The notes: generated by a model not told the origin, from the letters alone. Shown: positions 43,040-51,823, numbered from the stretch's first letter. The stretch is DNA of 64,000 nt from Streptomyces sp. WM4235 (GCF_001279725.1 NZ_LGDE01000192.1:1-64000), one strand, 5' to 3'. Numbers and translations are program-made.

Positions 43040-43085
43040 GACCGCCCCGACCGCGCCCCCACTCCGGGGCGCGGTCGGGGCGGTC
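43040..43085. terminator. Very long hairpin terminator
   Basis: A perfect 20-bp stem, GACCGCCCCGACCGCGCCCC with its complement, and a 6-nt loop end the FG-GAP transcript. Confidence 0.93.
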
Positions 43086-43118
43086 CGCGTTCCGGGGGCG
43101 GGGACCGGGGGCGAGCCG

Positions 43119-43478
43119 CTACGGACCCGCCAGGGCCGGGTCCACGACCGTCTCCCCCCGCGAGGCGCGGCGGACGGACTCCGCCAGGTCATCGATCGGG
43201 CCGTCCCGCAGGATCAGCCCCGCCGCCCCCGCGGCCAGGGCTGCGTCGCGCAGCCCCGGATGCGCCGAACCCGTCATCAGCAGGACGGCGCACTCCGGGT
43301 CGTCGGCCAGCAGGGCCGGCACCGTGTCCAGTTCCTCGACCAGGGCCACCGCGGGGCGGCTCATCGTCGAGGCCACCACGTCGATGTCCGGTTCCAGGCC
43401 GAGCCGCAGCGCCAGGGCCGGGTTCGGCGGGTCCAGCAGCACCCGCAGGGATCGGGCGGGTCGGGAGGCAACGGGCAT
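43119..43478 (-). CDS. Stand-alone degenerate NarL-type receiver domain
   Basis: A 119-residue protein resembling the receiver half of LuxR/NarL response regulators: LRVLLDPPNPALALRLGLEP, then AVLLMTGSAHPG and AALAAGAAGLILRDGPIDDL ending ESVRRASRGETVVDP. The DNA-binding half is missing. The phospho-acceptor Asp appears replaced by Glu48 (RPAVALVEEL, where DVVLVD is usual), the second acidic residue of beta1 is Pro and the usual Lys is Arg. It therefore cannot be phosphorylated normally and may mimic a constitutively active receiver or act as a partner. The start could be upstream; ATG 43478 has GGTGGACGAA before it. Function unknown. Confidence 0.7.
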   Translation of the reverse strand: MPVASRPARSLRVLLDPPNPALALRLGLEPDIDVVASTMSRPAVALVEELDTVPALLADDPECAVLLMTGSAHPGLRDAALAAGAAGLILRDGPIDDLAESVRRASRGETVVDPALAGP

Positions 43479-43569
43479 TTCGTCCACCCTGTCAGAGTAG
43501 GCCCCCCGCGCCGCCGGGGCAGGACTTCCCTCCTGCCGGGGCGGCACTTCCGTCCCGCCGAAAGAGGAT

Positions 43570-43584
43570 CTGACGTGAAGTCAG
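43570..43584. promoter_or_regulatory. CTGAC-N5-GTCAG palindrome upstream of the maoC operon
   Basis: CTGAC-GTGAA-GTCAG lies 27 bp upstream of a TTATAC -10-like element (43612-43617) and 48 bp before the KstR palindrome. Confidence 0.7.
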
Positions 43585-43632
43585 GAGTCTTCCCAAGTGC
43601 TGGGCCGTGCGTTATACATTCCTTCACCGACC

Positions 43633-43648
43633 CTAGAACGCGTTCTAG
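43633..43648. promoter_or_regulatory. Perfect 16-bp KstR operator of the maoC operon
   Basis: CTAGAACGCGTTCTAG is fully palindromic and contains TAGAACGCGTTCTA, an exact match to TnnAACnnGTTnnA. A second overlapping palindrome GTTCTAGAAC extends it to 43651. It is placed about 15 bp after the probable -10, so bound repressor would block initiation. Confidence 0.85.
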
Positions 43649-43765
43649 AACGAGTCGCGGAGTCGGTCCCGCATACGGCCTCGGTGCGACCGACGGTGCG
43701 GACGGCCGCACCGAGGTCTTCCACTCGGTGGAAGCACGAACCACACACAAGGAGCAGCGTCCTCA

Positions 43766-44620
43766 ATGCCGATCGATGCCGCGAAGGCCCTCGCCGCCGC
43801 CCCCCGCCGCGGGGACATCGCCTGGGACCACAAGGACATCCAGCTCTACCACCTCGGCCTCGGCGCCGGCCGCCCGGCCACCGACCCCGACGAGCTGCGC
43901 TACACCCTCGAATCCAAACTCCACGTCCTCCCCAGCTTCGCGACCGTCGCCGGCGCCGGCATGGCGATGCTCGGCGGCCTCGCCGCCCCCGGGATCGACG
44001 TGAACCTCGCCGCCGTCCTGCACGGCGGACACTCCATCGAGCTGCACCGGCCGATCCCCGTCAAGGGGCAGGCCACTTCCAGCTCCCACGTCGCCGCCAT
44101 TCACGACAAGGGCAAGGCGGCCGTGATCGTCCTGCGCTCCGAGGTCGCCGACGCCGACGGCCCGTTGTGGACCAGCGACGCCCAGATCTTCGTCCGCGGC
44201 GAAGGCGGCTTCGGCGGGGAACGCGGACCCTCCGTCAAGGAGGAGGCGCCCGACCGGGAGCCCGACCGGACCGTCGAACGACACATCCGCGAGGAGCAGG
44301 CGCTGCTCTACCGGCTGTCGGGCGACTGGAACCCGCTGCACGCCGACCCGGAGTTCGCCAAACCGGCCGGCTTCGACCGGCCGATCCTGCACGGCCTGTG
44401 CTCGTACGGGATGACGCTCAAGGCCGTCGTCGACACCGCGCTGGGCGGCGACGTCACCCGGGTCCGCGCCTACCGCACCCGCTTCGCCGGGATCGTCTTC
44501 CCCGGCGAGACCCTGCGCATCCGGATGTGGGAAGAGCCCGGCCGGGTGCGGGTGTCGGTGACCGCCGTCGAACGGGACGACGCGCCGGTCCTCGCCGACA
44601 CCGTCGTCGAACACGCGTAA
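43766..44620 (+). CDS. MaoC double-hotdog enoyl-CoA hydratase, Rv3538/ChsH3-like
   Basis: A 284-residue (R)-specific hydratase 2. The N-terminal hotdog is the degenerate half (LGLGAGRPATDPDELRYTLE, VLHGGHSIELHRPIPVKG) and the C-terminal hotdog carries the catalytic motif YRLSGDWNPLHADPEFAKPA with Asp and His. In mycobacteria this type hydrates 24-enoyl sterol side-chain CoA. AAGGAG stands 11 bases before the ATG, behind an approximately 140-nt leader. It starts a three-gene operon with an alcohol dehydrogenase and a 17beta-HSD4-like SDR, together forming the hydration and 3-hydroxy oxidation steps. Confidence 0.9.
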   Translation: MPIDAAKALAAAPRRGDIAWDHKDIQLYHLGLGAGRPATDPDELRYTLESKLHVLPSFATVAGAGMAMLGGLAAPGIDVNLAAVLHGGHSIELHRPIPVKGQATSSSHVAAIHDKGKAAVIVLRSEVADADGPLWTSDAQIFVRGEGGFGGERGPSVKEEAPDREPDRTVERHIREEQALLYRLSGDWNPLHADPEFAKPAGFDRPILHGLCSYGMTLKAVVDTALGGDVTRVRAYRTRFAGIVFPGETLRIRMWEEPGRVRVSVTAVERDDAPVLADTVVEHA

Positions 44621-44662
44621 GCGCCGAGCACGCGCAAACCACACGACCCAAGGAGCCGCACC

Positions 44663-45739
44663 GTGCGCGCAGCACTGCAGAGCCAGATCGGTCAGGACAA
44701 GCTCGAAGTCGTCGACGACATGGAGGCCGTGGGCTTCGGCCCCGGCAAGGTCAGGATCCGGATCAAGGCCACCGGCCTGTGCCACTCCGACCTCTCGGCG
44801 ATGAGCGGCGTGCTGCCGCAGCCGGCCCCCTTCATCCCCGGGCACGAGGGCTCGGGCGTGATCACGGACGTCGGCGACGGGGTCACCGACCACAAGATCG
44901 GGGACCGGGTCCTGGTCTGCTGGCTGCCGCCCTGCGGGCACTGTCCCTCCTGCAAGCGGGGCCAGGGCCACCTGTGCCTGGAGGCGTTCGGAAACGTCGC
45001 CACCCCCAACTTCCGGCGCGGGAGCGACGACATCTTCGGCTTCGCCGGCACCGGCACCTTCGCCGAGGAGATGGTCGTCCCCGCCGGGTGCGCCGTACCG
45101 ATCCCCGACGACGTCCCCTTCGACATCGCCGCCCTGATCGGCTGCGGCGTCACCACCGGACTCGGCGCCGCCATCAACACGGCCAAGGTCGAGGCCGGCT
45201 CCTCGGTCGCCGTCATCGGCTGCGGCGGCGTGGGCATCTCCGTCATCCAGGGCGCCAAGGTGCAGGGCGCCGCCCAGATCGTCGCCGTCGACCCGGTCGC
45301 CTCACGGCGGGAGGCGGCGCTGCGCTTCGGGGCGACCGAGGCCGTCTCCCCGGAGGCCTTCGGTGACGCCAGGAACCGGATCACCGCGGGCGAGGGCTTC
45401 GACTACGTCTTCGAGGTGGTCGGCAAGTCCACGACCACGCAGACCGCCTACGAGATGACCCGGCGCGGCGGCTCCGTCGTCGTGGTCGGCGCGGGCGCCC
45501 TCGACGACACCTACTCGATCAACATGTTCTCGCTGTTCTTCGACGAGAAGAAGATCCTGCCGTCGATGTACGGCGGCGGAGACGTCCTGCGTTCCTACGA
45601 GCGCACCATCGCCCTGTGGCGGGCCGGCCGGGTGGACCTCGCGGGCCTGATCACCCACCGGGTGCGGCTCGGCGAGATCAACGACGCCCTCGACCAGATG
45701 CGCACCGGCGTCGCCCTGCGCACCTGCATCGAACTCTGA
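44663..45739 (+). CDS. Zinc-dependent medium-chain alcohol dehydrogenase
   Basis: A 358-residue MDR enzyme. Catalytic zinc ligands lie in ATGLCHSDLSA, PGHEGSGVI and the Cys of LIGCGVTTG; the structural zinc loop is CGHCPSCKRGQGHLC; the NAD site is AVIGCGGVGISVIQG followed by VAVDPVASR. It resembles the class-III/AdhE1-like mycobacterial enzymes, at least one of which belongs to the KstR regulon. In this operon it likely oxidises a side-chain alcohol or hydroxyacyl intermediate. The GTG start at 44663 follows AAGGAG. Confidence 0.88.
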   Translation: MRAALQSQIGQDKLEVVDDMEAVGFGPGKVRIRIKATGLCHSDLSAMSGVLPQPAPFIPGHEGSGVITDVGDGVTDHKIGDRVLVCWLPPCGHCPSCKRGQGHLCLEAFGNVATPNFRRGSDDIFGFAGTGTFAEEMVVPAGCAVPIPDDVPFDIAALIGCGVTTGLGAAINTAKVEAGSSVAVIGCGGVGISVIQGAKVQGAAQIVAVDPVASRREAALRFGATEAVSPEAFGDARNRITAGEGFDYVFEVVGKSTTTQTAYEMTRRGGSVVVVGAGALDDTYSINMFSLFFDEKKILPSMYGGGDVLRSYERTIALWRAGRVDLAGLITHRVRLGEINDALDQMRTGVALRTCIEL

Positions 45740-45755
45740 GAGAGGAACCGTACGG

Positions 45756-46697
45756 ATGTCACTGCCACTTGAGGGACTCTCCGCGATCGTCACGGGGGCG
45801 GGCCGGGGCCTGGGCCGGGCGGAGGCGATCGAACTCGCCCGGCTCGGCGCGAGCGTGGTCGTCAACGACTTCGGCCAACCCGGCCGCGACGGCTCGGGGG
45901 AGGCCTCCGCCGCCCCGGCGGAGGAGGTGGCCGCGGAGATCCGCGCGGCGGGCGGAGCGGCCGTCGCCCACCTCGGCGACGTCGCCGACTTCGAGCAGGC
46001 CCGGGAACTGGTCGAACTGGCCGTCGCCAGCTTCGGCAAGCTCGACGTCCTCGTCAACAACGCGGGCATCCTGCGCGACCGGATGGTCTTCTCGATGTCG
46101 GAGGCCGAATGGGACTCGGTGATCCGGGTCCACCTCAAGGGCCACTTCAACACCACGCACTTCGCCTCGGTGCACTGGCGGGAACGCTCCAAGGCGGCCG
46201 GCGGCCCGGTCTACGGCCGGATCGTCAACACCTCCTCCGAGGCCTTCCTCGGCGGCTCGGCGGGCCAGCCGAACTACGCGGCGGCCAAGGGCGGCATCGT
46301 GGGCCTCACCACCTCGACGGCCCTCGCCCTCGCCAAGTACGGGGTCACGGCCAACGCGATCTGCCCGCGCGCCCGCACCCGCATGACCGAGGACGTCTTC
46401 GCCGGCTTCCAGGTGCCGCAGGACGGCAAGCTCGACGCCCTTGCCCCCGAGCACGTCTCCCCGCTGGTCGGCTACCTGGCCTCGCCGGCCTCGGCGAAGG
46501 CCAACGGGCAACTGTTCGTGGTGCACGGCGGCATCGTCGTCGTGATGGAACGCCCCAAGCCGGCCGCGAAGTTCGACACCACCAAGGAGGCCTTCTCCTA
46601 CGAGGAACTCGACGAGGTCCTCACCCCGCACTACGACGCCCGCCCCGCGAACGAGACCTTCGCGGCCACGGAGGTGCTCGGCCTCAAGCACGACTGA
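45756..46697 (+). CDS. SDR of the 17beta-HSD4/multifunctional-enzyme type, 3-hydroxyacyl-CoA dehydrogenase
   Basis: A 313-residue SDR. The long-insert signature of peroxisomal MFE-2 dehydrogenases is clear: TGAGRGLGRAEAIELARLGA, VVVNDFGQPGRDGSGEASAA, NNAGILRDRMVFSMSEAEWD, RIVNTSSEAFLGGSAGQPNY and AAAKGG (catalytic Ser, Tyr, Lys). It oxidises 3-hydroxyacyl-CoA made by a MaoC hydratase, which is exactly its operon partner. The last about 40 residues are an extra C-terminal extension. GAGAGGA precedes the ATG at 45756. Its stop codon context is repeated in tandem just downstream. Confidence 0.9.
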   Translation: MSLPLEGLSAIVTGAGRGLGRAEAIELARLGASVVVNDFGQPGRDGSGEASAAPAEEVAAEIRAAGGAAVAHLGDVADFEQARELVELAVASFGKLDVLVNNAGILRDRMVFSMSEAEWDSVIRVHLKGHFNTTHFASVHWRERSKAAGGPVYGRIVNTSSEAFLGGSAGQPNYAAAKGGIVGLTTSTALALAKYGVTANAICPRARTRMTEDVFAGFQVPQDGKLDALAPEHVSPLVGYLASPASAKANGQLFVVHGGIVVVMERPKPAAKFDTTKEAFSYEELDEVLTPHYDARPANETFAATEVLGLKHD

Positions 46698-46738
46698 CAC
46701 GAGAGCACGACTGACACGAGAGCGCGACTGGCACGAGC
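46690..46738 (+). repeat. 17-bp tandem repeats copying the SDR stop-codon context
   Basis: CACGACTGACACGAGAG occurs at 46690-46706 and 46707-46723, and a third variant follows. The first copy contains the SDR stop TGA (46695-46697). Confidence 0.85.
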
Positions 46739-46772
46739 GGGGACCGGAGCCCCCGGGCCCCGGGCCCCGCTC
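46736..46772. terminator. GC-rich hairpin between convergent genes
   Basis: GAGCGGG pairs with CCCGCTC around a further GGGCCCCGGGGCC-type inner stem, between the SDR and the HAD gene. Confidence 0.6.
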
Positions 46773-46775
46773 GCG

Positions 46776-47405
46776 TCACGCCCCGGGCGCCAGGCCCAGC
46801 GCGGCGCGCAGGTCGGCGGGCTCCCGGTAGTGGACGCCCGTCATGCCGAGCGCGACGGCCGCCCGGACGTTCTCCTCGCGGTCGTCGACGAACAGGCAGC
46901 GGGCCGGGTCGACGCCCGCCCGGGCGGCTGCGATCTCGTAGATCTCCCGGTCCGGCTTCGCCACGCCCACGCGGGCGCTGCTCACCACGTGGTCCGCGAG
47001 GTCGGCCAGCCCCAGGGACTCCAGGTCGTCCTCCAGGTCCAGGGTCGCGTTCGTCACCAGGACCACGGGCCTCCCCGCCGCGCGCACCCGGCGCAGCAGG
47101 TCCACGACCGCCGGGTCGGCGGAGAACGGCGCCCCGGTGAAGGCGTCGGCCAACGCGCGGGCCGTGTCGACCGGCAGGCCGAACGACCCGGCGAGTTCGG
47201 CCGTGACGGACTCCGCCCACTGGTCGCGGGTGAGCCGGCCCACCATCAGCGGCTCCTCCCGCTCGGGGGCGAACGCCACCTTGCCGGTCGTGCCCTCGGC
47301 CAGCCCCGCCGCCCGCTCCAGCTCCGTCACCCGGGTCGTGTCGTAGAACCGGATCACCTGGTCGACATCGCACAGCACCGCGTCGTGAGCCCCTGGGTTC
47401 GCCAT
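46776..47405 (-). CDS. HAD-superfamily hydrolase (subfamily IA)
   Basis: A 209-residue phosphatase-like protein. Motif I is DAVLCDVDQVIRFYD (DxD with Gln after it rather than Gly-Thr), motif II VVLVTNATLDLEDDL, motif III Lys in RVGVAKPDREIYE and motif IV CLFVDDREENVRAAVALGM. This is the epoxide-hydrolase-N/YihX-like branch. The substrate is unknown. It is convergent with the sterol SDR gene. Confidence 0.88.
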   Translation of the reverse strand: MANPGAHDAVLCDVDQVIRFYDTTRVTELERAAGLAEGTTGKVAFAPEREEPLMVGRLTRDQWAESVTAELAGSFGLPVDTARALADAFTGAPFSADPAVVDLLRRVRAAGRPVVLVTNATLDLEDDLESLGLADLADHVVSSARVGVAKPDREIYEIAAARAGVDPARCLFVDDREENVRAAVALGMTGVHYREPADLRAALGLAPGA

Positions 47406-47449
47406 CTCCCCTGTCTAGCAGAGGCCCGCCGGCGCCCGACGTACGGGCC

Positions 47450-48598
47450 TCAGCTCAGCGGTGCCTGTTGGAGCGGGACCGGGCGCGGCGCCGCCGGCGG
47501 GGCGGGGTCCACGTGCGCGGCGGCCACGTCCTCCGGCTCCGCGTCCACCGGGGGCACCTCCGCCGGGGCCACCCGCACCGGGGGCGGCGGGGCGATCGGC
47601 CGGCGCAGGGTGGCCACACCGCACGGGACCTCCGGCGTGGCGTACGGAAGCCGCAACCGGCCCTCCGCGTTCCACAGGCCGCCGCCGAGCCAGCCCATCG
47701 GGGCCGCCAGGCGGAAGACGTGCCGGTCGGCGGGCCGCCACAGCACGATCCCCTCGGGCACGCGCAGCGCCACCCCACAGGTCTCCGGCATCAGCGCCTG
47801 CCCCGGCTGCACCGCGAACGGCACCGCGTCCGCCGGCCGCAGGCACTCCGGGAAGCGGACCGGGCGGGAACTGCCCAGGACCCCCCAGCCGAGCCGGGGC
47901 TCACCCGGCGCGTCCGAGCGGATCAGCAGCAGGCCGCTGTCCGGGGCCGCCGACAACAACCGGTCGTCGCTTTCCTCCGCGATCTGCAGGAGCGGGGTGA
48001 CGTCCCCGCCCCGGCACAGGTCGACGGCCACGCTCTTGGTGCGGCCGTCCAGTTCACGGTCCAGCGCCAGCAGGCGGCCCGTCCGGTCCAGCCAGACGCC
48101 GCCCGAACAGCGGCCGGGCACCAGGGCCACGCGCTCCGGGCCGAACGCGCTCCCGGCCACCTGCCAGACGGTGGTCTCGTCCGCCCCCACCTCCAGGGCG
48201 AAGGCCGCACCGCCGTCCGGGCACGGCGGCAGCAGGCTCACCCGTACGTCCTCGGTCGCGGGCTGTACGGCGCCCAGCGGGCGTTCCCCGGTGCGGGGAC
48301 CCCCGGCGGCGCCGCCCGCCGACCCGACGGGCCCCGTCGGGTACAGCAGCGCGAAGGCGTGTCGCTCCGCGACGCGACGGTGGATCAGCACCCGCCCGTC
48401 GGCGAGCGGCGACACCTCGGTGTCCGCCTCCTCCGGCTGCGAGAGCGGCAGCGGGACCGCGTACGGCTCCGGTCCGGAGAGGGTCCAACGCTCCGGGTAG
48501 CGGGCCTCGCCGTCCCCGGCCAGGCGGGTCGCGTACGACCCGTCCGCGGCGATCGTGAACGGGGCCGTCGTCGTCATTTCGATGGCACAGACAGTCAT
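47450..48598 (-). CDS. Conserved hypothetical protein, probably beta-propeller-like
   Basis: A 382-residue soluble protein without signal peptide or membrane helix. Regular strand-turn patterns (ADGRVLIHRRVAERHAFALL, GGVWLDRTGRLLALDRELDG, DSGLLLIRSDAPGEPRLGWG) hint at a propeller. The C-terminal tail is Pro/Ala-rich (IAPPPPVRVAPAEVPPVDAE). I do not recognise a family. The ATG at 48598 is preferred because GGAGG stands ten bases upstream; GTG 48610 would place that site inside the start. Function unknown. Confidence 0.68.
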   Translation of the reverse strand: MTVCAIEMTTTAPFTIAADGSYATRLAGDGEARYPERWTLSGPEPYAVPLPLSQPEEADTEVSPLADGRVLIHRRVAERHAFALLYPTGPVGSAGGAAGGPRTGERPLGAVQPATEDVRVSLLPPCPDGGAAFALEVGADETTVWQVAGSAFGPERVALVPGRCSGGVWLDRTGRLLALDRELDGRTKSVAVDLCRGGDVTPLLQIAEESDDRLLSAAPDSGLLLIRSDAPGEPRLGWGVLGSSRPVRFPECLRPADAVPFAVQPGQALMPETCGVALRVPEGIVLWRPADRHVFRLAAPMGWLGGGLWNAEGRLRLPYATPEVPCGVATLRRPIAPPPPVRVAPAEVPPVDAEPEDVAAAHVDPAPPAAPRPVPLQQAPLS

Positions 48599-48875
48599 CC
48601 GGGCCGTCACCTCCGGTGAGGAAGCTAGTTTTCGCGCCTCACGCCGAACAACACCAGCAACCGCGCTTCACACGTACGGGTGGCCCGATGCTCGTTCCCC
48701 CCTGACGGAGACCGGCAGTGTGCTGTGCCATTTCGGGGGGTTTGGGATGAGGAGGGCGGGTCCCGCGCCACCCCCCGGGAGTTCCCGAAGACGCCCCGGG
48801 ACACCCGGCGACCGCCCGCGGGAACGGCCCGACGTCGAGCACGGGGCCGGTCCGGGCGGACGGTAGCCTTGGCCC

Positions 48876-49733
48876 GTGCCCCGTCTCTCTGAAGTCATCG
48901 CCGCGCTGGACGCTCTCTGGCCCCCCTCGCGGGCCGAGCAGTGGGACGCGGTCGGAACCGTCTGCGGCGACCCCGACGCCGAGATCTCCCGCGTCCTGTT
49001 CGCCGTCGACCCCGTCCAGGAGATCATCGACGAGGCCGTGAAACTGGGCGCCGACCTGGTCGTCACCCACCACCCCCTCTACCTGCGGGGCACCACCACC
49101 GTCGAGGCGGGCACCTTCAAGGGCCGCGTCGTGCACACGCTGATCAAGAACGACATCGCCCTGCACGTCGCGCACACCAACGCCGACACCGCCGACCCCG
49201 GCGTCTCCGACGCCCTGGCCGGCGCTCTCGACCTGCGCATCACCGGCCCCCTGGTCCCGGACCCCACCGACCCCGAGGGCCGCCGCGGCCTCGGCCGGAT
49301 CTGCGAACTGGACCACCCCGAGACCCTCCGCGAGTTCGCCGCCCGCGCCGCCGCCTGGCTGCCCCAGACCGCACAGGGCATCCGCGTGGCCGGCGACCCG
49401 GACACGCCGATCCGCACCGTCGCCGTCAGCGGCGGCTCCGGCGACAGCCTCTTCGAGCAGGTCCGCGCCGCCGGCGTGGACGTCTTCCTCACCTCCGACC
49501 TGCGCCACCACCCGGTGTCCGAGGCCCGCGGGCAGAGCCCGCTCGCCCTCGTCGACGCCGCCCACTGGGCCACCGAGTGGCCCTGGTGCGAGCAGGCCGC
49601 CGCGCAGCTCGACGCGATCTCCGAGCGCCACGGCTGGGGTCTGCGGACCCACGTCTCGCGCACGGTCACCGACCCGTGGACGGCGCACGCGCCGTCCGTG
49701 ACCTCCCCTTCTAACCCTGGAGCCCCCAACTGA
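48876..49733 (+). CDS. Nif3-like dinuclear metal-centre hexameric protein
   Basis: A 285-residue member of the Nif3/YqfO family. Metal-binding residues appear in DLVVTHHPLYLRG (His-His), HVAHTNADTADPGVSDAL (His, Asp) and DVFLTSDLRHHPVSEA with a later DAAHWATEW. Its biochemical role (possibly GTP cyclohydrolase- or tRNA-related metal hydrolase) is unsettled. The GTG at 48876 begins a coupled operon with a zinc-ribbon coiled-coil protein and an RNase HI/phosphatase. Confidence 0.92.
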   Translation: MPRLSEVIAALDALWPPSRAEQWDAVGTVCGDPDAEISRVLFAVDPVQEIIDEAVKLGADLVVTHHPLYLRGTTTVEAGTFKGRVVHTLIKNDIALHVAHTNADTADPGVSDALAGALDLRITGPLVPDPTDPEGRRGLGRICELDHPETLREFAARAAAWLPQTAQGIRVAGDPDTPIRTVAVSGGSGDSLFEQVRAAGVDVFLTSDLRHHPVSEARGQSPLALVDAAHWATEWPWCEQAAAQLDAISERHGWGLRTHVSRTVTDPWTAHAPSVTSPSNPGAPN

Positions 49734-50473
49734 ACGCCGAGCCCGCCGACCAGATCCGACTTCTCGACGTCCAGGCCCTGGACGTCCGGCTGTCTCAGCT
49801 CGCCCACAAGCGCAAGTCGCTCCCCGAGCACGCCGAGGTCGACTCCCTGGCCAAGGACCTCACCCAGCAGCGCGACATGCTCGTCGCCGCCCAGACCCAG
49901 GCCAAGGACGCCGCCCGCGAGCAGACCAAGGCGGAGCAGGACGTCGACCAGGTCCGTCAGCGCGCGGCCCGCGACCAGCAGCGGCTCGACTCGGGCGTCG
50001 GCGTCTCGGCCCGCGACCTGGAGAACCTCCAGCGCGAGGTCGTCCTGCTCGCCAAGCGCCAGGGCGACCTGGAGGACGTGGTCCTGGAGGTCATGGAGCG
50101 TCTGGAGGGCGCGCAGGAGCGCGTCACCGAGCTGACCGAGCGGGTCGCCTCGCTGGAGGTCAAGCTCGCGGACGCCACCGCGCGCCGTGACGCCGCCACC
50201 GGCGAGATCGACGCCGAGGTCGCCGGCATCGCCAAGGACCGCGAGGTCATCGTCGGCTCCATGCCGGAAGCCCTGATGGCGCTGTACGAGAAGATCCGCG
50301 TCAAGCAGGGCGGCGTCGGCGCCGCGCGCCTCTACCAGCGCCGCTGCGAGGGCTGCCGCCTGGAGCTCGACATGGCCGAGGTCAACGAGATCAAGGCCGC
50401 GGCCCGCGACCAGGTCGTCCGCCACGACAACTGCGGCCGCATCCTCGTCCGTACGGCCGACTCGGGCATCTGA
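49730..50473 (+). CDS. Coiled-coil zinc-ribbon protein (CT398/C4-type), CTG start
   Basis: A 247-residue protein. A long alpha-helical coiled coil (RLLDVQALDVRLSQLAHKRK through EVMERLEGAQERVTELTERV) is followed by a C-terminal zinc ribbon with CEGCRLEL and HDNCGRILV. Homologues bind nucleic acids or assembly factors, but the role is unclear. The start is CTG at 49730: it overlaps the Nif3 stop as CTGA, has GGAG seven bases upstream, and brings in the conserved N-terminus that an ATG-only reading (first ATG at 49877) would lose. Downstream, TGATG couples it to the RNase H gene. Confidence 0.88.
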   Translation: MNAEPADQIRLLDVQALDVRLSQLAHKRKSLPEHAEVDSLAKDLTQQRDMLVAAQTQAKDAAREQTKAEQDVDQVRQRAARDQQRLDSGVGVSARDLENLQREVVLLAKRQGDLEDVVLEVMERLEGAQERVTELTERVASLEVKLADATARRDAATGEIDAEVAGIAKDREVIVGSMPEALMALYEKIRVKQGGVGAARLYQRRCEGCRLELDMAEVNEIKAAARDQVVRHDNCGRILVRTADSGI

Positions 50474-51741
50474 TGCCGCGGTTTGTCGTGGAAGCGGACG
50501 GCGGCTCCCGGGGCAACCCGGGGCCCGCCGGCTACGGCGCGGTCGTCCTCGACCCGGCGACGGGGGAGACCCTCGCCGAGCGCGCCGAGTACATCGGCGT
50601 CGCGACGAACAACGTGGCGGAGTACAAGGGTCTGATCGCCGGGCTGCGCGCCGCGCACGAGCTGGCGCCGGACGCGGTGGTCCTCGTCCGCATGGACTCC
50701 AAGCTCGTCGTCGAGCAGATGTCGGGGCGCTGGAAGATCAAGCACCCGGACATGAAGCCGCTCGCGGCGGAGGCGGCGAAGATCCTGCCCCGCTCGCAGG
50801 TGACGTACGAGTGGATCCCGCGCGAGAAGAACAAGCACGCGGACCGGCTCGCCAACGAGGCCATGGACGCCGGCAAGCGCGGCGGGCAGTGGGAGCCGTC
50901 GGGCTCCACGGCCGTCTTCGACCGGAGCGCCGCGCGCGCCCTGGCGACCCCGCCGGCCTCCGGGCCGCCCGGGGACGCGGTGGCCGGCGCGGCCGCCGTC
51001 CGGGCGGCGCTCGCCGCCTCCGCGGCCCCGGCCGCCGACACCCTGTTCGCGGAACCCGCCGCCGAGGAGGCACCCGCCGGCGCGCCCGCCGCGGGCACCG
51101 GCTGGGGTCCCGACCTCGGCGCGCCCGCGACCCTGGTACTGCTGCGGCACGGCGAGACGGCCCTGACCCCGCAGAAGCGCTTCTCCGGCAGCGGCGGCAC
51201 CGACCCCGAACTCTCCCCGGCCGGCCGTCGCCAGGCCGCCGCGGTCGCCGAGGCGCTGGCCGCGCGGGGCACCGTACAGGCCGTCGTCAGCTCCCCGCTG
51301 CGACGCTGCCGGGAGACCGCCCAGGCGGTCGCCGACCGGCTCGGCCTGCCGGTGGCGATCGAAGAGGGCCTGCGCGAGACGGACTTCGGCGCGTGGGAGG
51401 GCCTGACCTTCGCCGAGGTGCGCGCACGGTTCCCCGACGACCTCCAGGCATGGCTGGACTCCCCGAAGGCCGCCCCCACGGGCGGCGGCGAGAGCTTCGC
51501 CACCGTCACCCGCCGGGTCTCGGCCGCGCGCGACCGGCTGGTGTCCGCGCACGCGGGCCGGACGGTGCTGGTCGTCACGCACGTGACCCCGGTCAAGACG
51601 CTGGTGCGCCTCGCCCTGGGCGCCCCGCCCGAGTCCCTGTTCAAGATGGAGCTGTCCGCGGCCTCCCTCTCGGCCGTGGCCTACTACGCCGACGGCAACG
51701 CCTCGGTGCGGCTGCTGAACGACACCGGCCACCTGCGCTGA
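50473..51741 (+). CDS. Bifunctional RNase HI / histidine (alpha-ribazole-type) acid phosphatase
   Basis: A 422-residue fusion like M. tuberculosis Rv2228c. The RNase HI domain (1-135) has VVEADGGSRGNPGPAGYGAV, TNNVAEYKGLIAGL, VRMDSKLVV and ADRLANEAMD, giving the Asp/Glu/Asp/Asp active site. After an Ala/Pro linker, the phosphoglycerate-mutase-like phosphatase (about 220-422) has LLRHGETALTPQKRFSG, SPLRRCRETAQAV, ETDFGAWEG and VTHVTPVKTL. The second half can act as CobC-like alpha-ribazole phosphatase in cobalamin assembly. The first half removes RNA from RNA-DNA hybrids. Coupled to the zinc-ribbon gene by TGATG. Confidence 0.94.
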   Translation: MPRFVVEADGGSRGNPGPAGYGAVVLDPATGETLAERAEYIGVATNNVAEYKGLIAGLRAAHELAPDAVVLVRMDSKLVVEQMSGRWKIKHPDMKPLAAEAAKILPRSQVTYEWIPREKNKHADRLANEAMDAGKRGGQWEPSGSTAVFDRSAARALATPPASGPPGDAVAGAAAVRAALAASAAPAADTLFAEPAAEEAPAGAPAAGTGWGPDLGAPATLVLLRHGETALTPQKRFSGSGGTDPELSPAGRRQAAAVAEALAARGTVQAVVSSPLRRCRETAQAVADRLGLPVAIEEGLRETDFGAWEGLTFAEVRARFPDDLQAWLDSPKAAPTGGGESFATVTRRVSAARDRLVSAHAGRTVLVVTHVTPVKTLVRLALGAPPESLFKMELSAASLSAVAYYADGNASVRLLNDTGHLR

Positions 51742-51786
51742 CACCACCGCGCGCCCCGGACACACGGGGCCGCCCGGACGCACAAA

Positions 51787-51823
51787 ACCGCCCTGACCGG
51801 AGGAAACCCCTGGTCAGGGCGGT
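51787..51823 (-). terminator. Intrinsic terminator of rnpB
   Basis: On the minus strand ACCGCCCTGACC pairs with GGTCAGGGCGGT and is followed by TTTTGTG. It lies immediately after the RNase P RNA. Confidence 0.9.
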
